In this document: positions 19,761-23,247 of the stretch, in pieces
Position numbering within the stretch: the stretch's first letter is position 1
How the letters are laid out: each line of letters starts with the position of its first letter
Virus record (IMG/VR): IMGVR_UViG_3300047359_000272
Span: 1 to 23,247 of that record
Length of the DNA: 23,247 bases
Strand: one strand, 5' to 3'
From: a virus
Position numbers and translations under genes: made by a program
Notes under the pieces: model-generated
What the model saw: the letters and a program-made list of their open reading frames with translations, nothing else
Database searches by the model: none
Told to the model about the DNA's origin: nothing

Positions 19761-22321
19761 GCCATTGCCCATCCTACTGTAGAGTTTGTATAAATAAATT
19801 GAATTGAAAGATATTCTTTATCTAGTGTCATATCAGTACCACTAGACATAATGTTACTTCCATTACGTCCAACTACTGTGTCTGTAAAGTTTCCAACTGT
19901 AATTAACACTCTTTGACCAATTGTAGGTGACGCAGGTAATGTAATAGTTTGACCAGCAGTATCCACATATACATGTGTGTTGGCTGTAGCTGTTATGCTT
20001 GAACTGGTGACTACTGAGGTTATACCAACTGTTACAGGCTCAGAAGCAATCTTAGCTGCTGTTACAGCATCATCTACTATAGAATCTGTAACTACTGCAC
20101 TAGAGGCAAGTTTAGCTGCTGTCACGGCATCATCAACAATAGAAGCTGTAACTACTGCACTTGTAGCTAACTGGTCAGCACCTACAGCATCGTCTGCAAT
20201 CTTAGCTTGTGTAACTGCATCGCCTGCTAATTTAGCTGTAGTAACCGTACCATCGCCCGGAGTTGTTGAAGCAGCAACAGTAGAAATAATAATAACTTCA
20301 ACAGCAACGCCTGAAGCCGGAGCAGTGCTAAAAGTAAGCGTAGTTCCGCTAAAGCTAAAAGTATCTTTATGCTGATATACACCATCAAAATAAACTTGAA
20401 TAGAGTTTTCAGAAGCAGGTGTAACAGACATGGTGAGCGTTGTGTCGCTTCCATCCCCTGTCATGGTGTCTAGCGTGAACTGAGCCTCACCGCCTCCAAT
20501 GTCTCCCCAAGAAGTAGTGTAACCTTCAAACTTTCCAGTTGTACTGTTATATCTAAACTGTCCTGCTGAAGCCGTAGGACGCTGTGCTGTAGTACCAACA
20601 GGGAGTTTTAAAGCTCCTGTCGTACCCATTGTAGTAGTAATTGCTGTAGCGTGATTACCCATATAATCATGTGAGCTACACTGATAATATAAAATATTAG
20701 GCGTATCAGACGTTACAGCTATTGTAGTATGAGCACCGGCACTTCCGGGAGTTCCTGAAGTTGTTACACCAGCTGTGTACGCCGAAGTCTTAGCTGCGTC
20801 ATAGTAGAAACGTAAGGGATGTCCAGTGTTTGAAGAATCAGATTGATCAAACTTATAGTAATATTCACTAGAACTTGTAACGCTATCTACACCCAGTAAA
20901 GATAATGCTGGAGACTCTTCATCATTTAAAAAATATGCACTGCTAGAACCATCACCATTATAAGGATGTGATGAAGTTTTTGAAGCTACTGTAACTGTAA
21001 ACACTACAGGGCTTGAAGCACTACCATAATCTCTTGTCACGATAGAACCAGTAACTTGAGAGTCTACATAAGCTTTAACAGACTGTTGAGTAGGCACAAG
21101 TGTTGCACTATTAGAAGACATAGTATCTTCATCTACGAATGCAGTTACATTGATTGAACCATCGTTAAGACTTCCAAAAGTTAAGTTTGTAATGGCAACA
21201 GCATCAATTGTGCCACCTTCTACTTTATTACCAGAAATCTGATTGTCTGCAAGTGTAAGAGTACCTCCTGAGACATCTAAAGCATTACCAGATCCTACAG
21301 TAATATTAGCACCATCTACAGTGCCTCCATTAATATCTGGATTTGTTAAAGTCTTGTTAGTAAAAGTTTCACCACCTGCAAGCGTAGCTACAGTGCTGTC
21401 AATTGCAAAAGTTACTGTATTACCTGAACCAGACGTATTAATACCTGTACCGCCTGTGAAGGTCATAGCTTCGCTGTCAAGGTCAATGCTTAAAGCACCA
21501 CCAGAGTCTGCACTGAAGTCCAAGTCCTGTGCAGTTACTTGAGCGTCTACATAAGCCTTAATAGACTGCTGCGTAGCTAAAGACGTATTACTATTAGAAG
21601 TTAAATCATCTTCATCAAGAATAGAGGTTACTGTAGTACCACTGTTTAATACAAGGCTGTCAAGATTAGCAGTACCATTAATGTATAAGTCTTTCCACTC
21701 AGCCCCTGTAGCACCTAAGTCATGAGTATTATCCGCACTAGGAAGCAAGTCAGAAGCTACATCAGCACTAAAAGATACTGTATCTGTAGCAGCATCACCA
21801 AAAGTTAAGTTACCTGCAATGGTTGCGTTGCCAGTTACTGTAAGATTACCGCCTACACTTAGATTATTAGAAAGCGTTGTAACGCCTGTGACACCTAAAG
21901 TACCTGCAACTGTAGCATTTACATCTACATCTAAAGTATCTACATGTGCTGTGCCATCTAAAAATAAATCTTTAAACTCTAAAGAAGATGTGCCTAAATC
22001 AATATCATTGTTTGTTACAGGTACAATAGCACCATCTTGAATACGAATCTGCTCTACAGCAGCACTAGAAACTTCTACATAAAAACCAAGACGATTGTTT
22101 GTTCCGTCTACTTCAATCTTGTTAAGAAAATCAAGATCACCAATTTTAAAAATATTACCGCCCTGACCAGCAGTACCATCGTGTCTGTGGCCTGTGCTTA
22201 CTGCACTGCTAGAAGAGTAAGCAAAAGAGTTTACTAATTGGTTATATTCGTTATTAAATAACGATGCTGATATAGTATCTCCATCAGCGAATGTACTTTG
22301 TCTGGTATAGCTCTGAGCCAT
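19757..22321 (-). CDS. Large tail fibre with cupredoxin-like module (854 aa)
   Basis: Domain order: an N-terminal virion-anchoring part (FADGDTISASLFNNEYNQLV, HRHDGTAGQGGN); fibre shaft repeats with two copies of a DLG-x-EF/WKDLF/YLDGTA block and hexapeptide-like GNLTVTGNATIAGNLTFGD; two copies of QQSIKAYVDAQVT-type helices; a cupredoxin-like module (about 439-565) with H501, C548, H551 and M554; a short GALKLPVGTTAQRPTASAG linker region common in phage fibres; seven decapeptide repeats (691-760); and a tip domain (TITLPASP, GRNGSNI, NSTVGWAMA). Two tandem stops (TAA TAG) of the previous gene precede the ATG in the same frame, and AAGGAG lies 7 bases upstream. A receptor-binding role is inferred from family and context. 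Confidence 0.87.
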   Translation of the reverse strand: MAQSYTRQSTFADGDTISASLFNNEYNQLVNSFAYSSSSAVSTGHRHDGTAGQGGNIFKIGDLDFLNKIEVDGTNNRLGFYVEVSSAAVEQIRIQDGAIVPVTNNDIDLGTSSLEFKDLFLDGTAHVDTLDVDVNATVAGTLGVTGVTTLSNNLSVGGNLTVTGNATIAGNLTFGDAATDTVSFSADVASDLLPSADNTHDLGATGAEWKDLYINGTANLDSLVLNSGTTVTSILDEDDLTSNSNTSLATQQSIKAYVDAQVTAQDLDFSADSGGALSIDLDSEAMTFTGGTGINTSGSGNTVTFAIDSTVATLAGGETFTNKTLTNPDINGGTVDGANITVGSGNALDVSGGTLTLADNQISGNKVEGGTIDAVAITNLTFGSLNDGSINVTAFVDEDTMSSNSATLVPTQQSVKAYVDSQVTGSIVTRDYGSASSPVVFTVTVASKTSSHPYNGDGSSSAYFLNDEESPALSLLGVDSVTSSSEYYYKFDQSDSSNTGHPLRFYYDAAKTSAYTAGVTTSGTPGSAGAHTTIAVTSDTPNILYYQCSSHDYMGNHATAITTTMGTTGALKLPVGTTAQRPTASAGQFRYNSTTGKFEGYTTSWGDIGGGEAQFTLDTMTGDGSDTTLTMSVTPASENSIQVYFDGVYQHKDTFSFSGTTLTFSTAPASGVAVEVIIISTVAASTTPGDGTVTTAKLAGDAVTQAKIADDAVGADQLATSAVVTASIVDDAVTAAKLASSAVVTDSIVDDAVTAAKIASEPVTVGITSVVTSSSITATANTHVYVDTAGQTITLPASPTIGQRVLITVGNFTDTVVGRNGSNIMSSGTDMTLDKEYLSIQFIYTNSTVGWAMA
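20042..20251 (-). repeat. Seven decapeptide repeats, including a near-identical 60-base duplication
   Basis: Codes for residues 691-760 of the large fibre: units such as GTVTTAKLAG, DAVTQAKIAD, SAVVTASIVD, DAVTAAKLAS. Bases 20042-20101 and 20102-20161 are a tandem 60-base direct repeat (two units each) with only a few differences, so this part has duplicated recently. Similar units occur in the 127-aa fibre. Confidence 0.88.
20627..21007 (-). other. Cupredoxin-like (type-1 copper) module inside the large fibre
   Basis: Codes for residues about 439-565. Key elements are GHPLRFYYD with H501, and YYQCSSHDYMGNH with C548, H551 and M554, separated by beta-rich sequence (TTSGTPGSAGAHTTIAV). The His-to-Cys distance of 47 equals that in plastocyanin (His37, Cys84), and C-x2-H-x2-M is the ligand spacing of amicyanin (values from memory). 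Copper binding is inferred. Confidence 0.55.
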
Positions 22322-22324
22322 CTA

Positions 22325-23247
22325 TTATCTCCTTCCTGATGGAGTGTAGTCTATATAAAGACCATTCACTGTATATGGCGATTTTTGATCTGAACTTGTT
22401 ACAATAAAACTTACAGTATGCCCACTGCCTTGAACTGTTTGGCGTACTAGAGGATCTGCTGGAGCACCAAATACATTGGCTCCAAATATGCCTGACCCAA
22501 GAATACTAGGCAGAGGAATAGTATCTAATATATAATCTAAAGGTTGTGAAATTAAAGGATCTTCATAATCATAACGTACACGTAATGTAGGCTGGATAGC
22601 CCCTTCAGGACTTATAGACAACCGTACATAACGTAAAGTCTTTTTAGTGCCTACATCACCAAAGTCTAAATTAGGTGTCTGATAAGCTGCTCTAATGTCA
22701 GCAGGATTACCACCATAATCAAAAGAAATACCATCATCATGATTGTAGATATAGCCGTCACTATCTCCATGCCACGTTTGTTCAATACCATCTATGTCTA
22801 AATCCGATGTTAAAGCAGTAGCTTTGATACCTTCAGTTTCTGAATACTGAAAACCTTCATTCGTTAATGTAGCGATAACACCTTTAGCAGCAGCATTGGT
22901 TGTACCATCTGTATTATAAAATAATCTATATTGTGATTTACTTCTAAGTACAGCACTTGTGATATCTAAGTTATCAATGTTAGCCGCAATACTTTTAATT
23001 GTAGGCTGAATAGGTCTACTTACAGTTCCTAATTCAACGTCACCAATTCGTACCGTACCTGCAACGGTTCTAAGACCGTCAGGACTCAAGAATAACAAGT
23101 CACCTGCAATTTCTTGAATACTCTGGGCATCCATACAACCTACGTTTTTTGTAACTGGTTGTACTACAATATTATTAGAATCATTAATGTTAAGAAGTTT
23201 AAAAATACTATTCTTACAAAAGATAATAAGGTCACTACGGAAACTAG
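22325..23247 (-). CDS. Tail-tube/nozzle-type virion structural protein, 5' partial
   Basis: The frame stays open to the right window edge, so the ATG at 23134 is internal and at least 37 more residues precede it (FRSDLIIFCKNSIFKLLN, then VVQPVTKNVGCMDAQSIQEI). The sequence DLLFLSPDGLRTVAGT with DVELGT and the beta-rich remainder (SQYRLFYNTDG, YIYNHDDGISFDYGGNP, LRYVRLSISPEG) fit beta-propeller-type tail proteins of podoviruses in the tail tubular protein B (T7 gp12) position: immediately before the main tail fibre. The D-x-L-I-x-F-...-S-I-x-K and GDLLFLSPDG patterns are recognised from other marine phages. The exact T7 equivalent is an inference from gene order. Confidence 0.78.
   Translation of the reverse strand, partial: SFRSDLIIFCKNSIFKLLNINDSNNIVVQPVTKNVGCMDAQSIQEIAGDLLFLSPDGLRTVAGTVRIGDVELGTVSRPIQPTIKSIAANIDNLDITSAVLRSKSQYRLFYNTDGTTNAAAKGVIATLTNEGFQYSETEGIKATALTSDLDIDGIEQTWHGDSDGYIYNHDDGISFDYGGNPADIRAAYQTPNLDFGDVGTKKTLRYVRLSISPEGAIQPTLRVRYDYEDPLISQPLDYILDTIPLPSILGSGIFGANVFGAPADPLVRQTVQGSGHTVSFIVTSSDQKSPYTVNGLYIDYTPSGRR

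Noticed and set aside
19977-20375. 132-residue Val/Ala-rich + strand frame with internal repeats
   Set aside because: The repeats are those of the fibre decapeptides read on the opposite strand; the fibre frame explains them fully.

Overview
The window looks like the late (structure and lysis) half of a tailed bacteriophage genome, most likely a short-tailed, T7-like marine podovirus. The evidence is the gene content. Coding is almost gapless, and 22 consecutive genes run leftward with 1-10 base start/stop overlaps or a few bases between them. There is a block of large internal-virion/ejection-type proteins but no tape-measure protein, several small tail-fibre proteins, a GTA-type 3-TM holin and an M15 peptidase endolysin. 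A phage-type class Ia ribonucleotide reductase small subunit sits on the other strand. No tRNA, rRNA, integrase, transposase or CRISPR array is visible. The host cannot be read from the sequence. The DNA is AT-rich overall, with sharp local changes in composition.

Layout on the + strand: bases 2-888 hold the 3' part of nrdB and a small unknown gene. These converge on the end of the leftward late operon, and the two 3' ends overlap by 9 bases.

Layout on the - strand, in transcription order from the right edge: (i) a tail-tube/nozzle-type structural protein, cut by the window edge; (ii) a tail-fibre cassette of five complete genes plus a second chaperone-like gene: an 854-residue fibre with an apparent type-1-copper-like (cupredoxin) module, a glycine-rich adhesin, a tail-assembly-chaperone-like protein, a 127-residue stand-alone paralogue of the fibre tip, a 5-repeat propeller-like fibre, and another chaperone-like protein; (iii) an intergenic gap with a good sigma70-type promoter, then two small membrane proteins, one of them only 49 aa; (iv) the virion-interior/ejection block: a 947-aa protein with 37 uninterrupted 11-residue repeats, a 453-aa protein with a cationic amphipathic and then hydrophobic N-terminus, a 208-aa protein, a 795-aa protein, and a 2008-aa protein carrying an ADP-ribosyltransferase-like region and a zincin-like HEYSH metallopeptidase region; (v) the lysis block: M15 endolysin, a 55-aa unknown, the holin and a tail-anchored membrane protein; (vi) very basic mini-proteins interleaved with a predicted lipoprotein, ending in a 68-aa unknown.

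Reading the genes together: nrdB supplies deoxynucleotides, the fibre cassette binds host cells, the ejection block probably enters the envelope or cytoplasm with the DNA, and the holin/endolysin set ends the cycle. The most interesting observations are the effector-like domains in the giant ejection protein, which is separated from its upstream neighbour only by one in-frame TAA and starts with TTG; the perfect 407-residue hendecad array; and the copper-site-like H-C-H-M pattern in the tail fibre.
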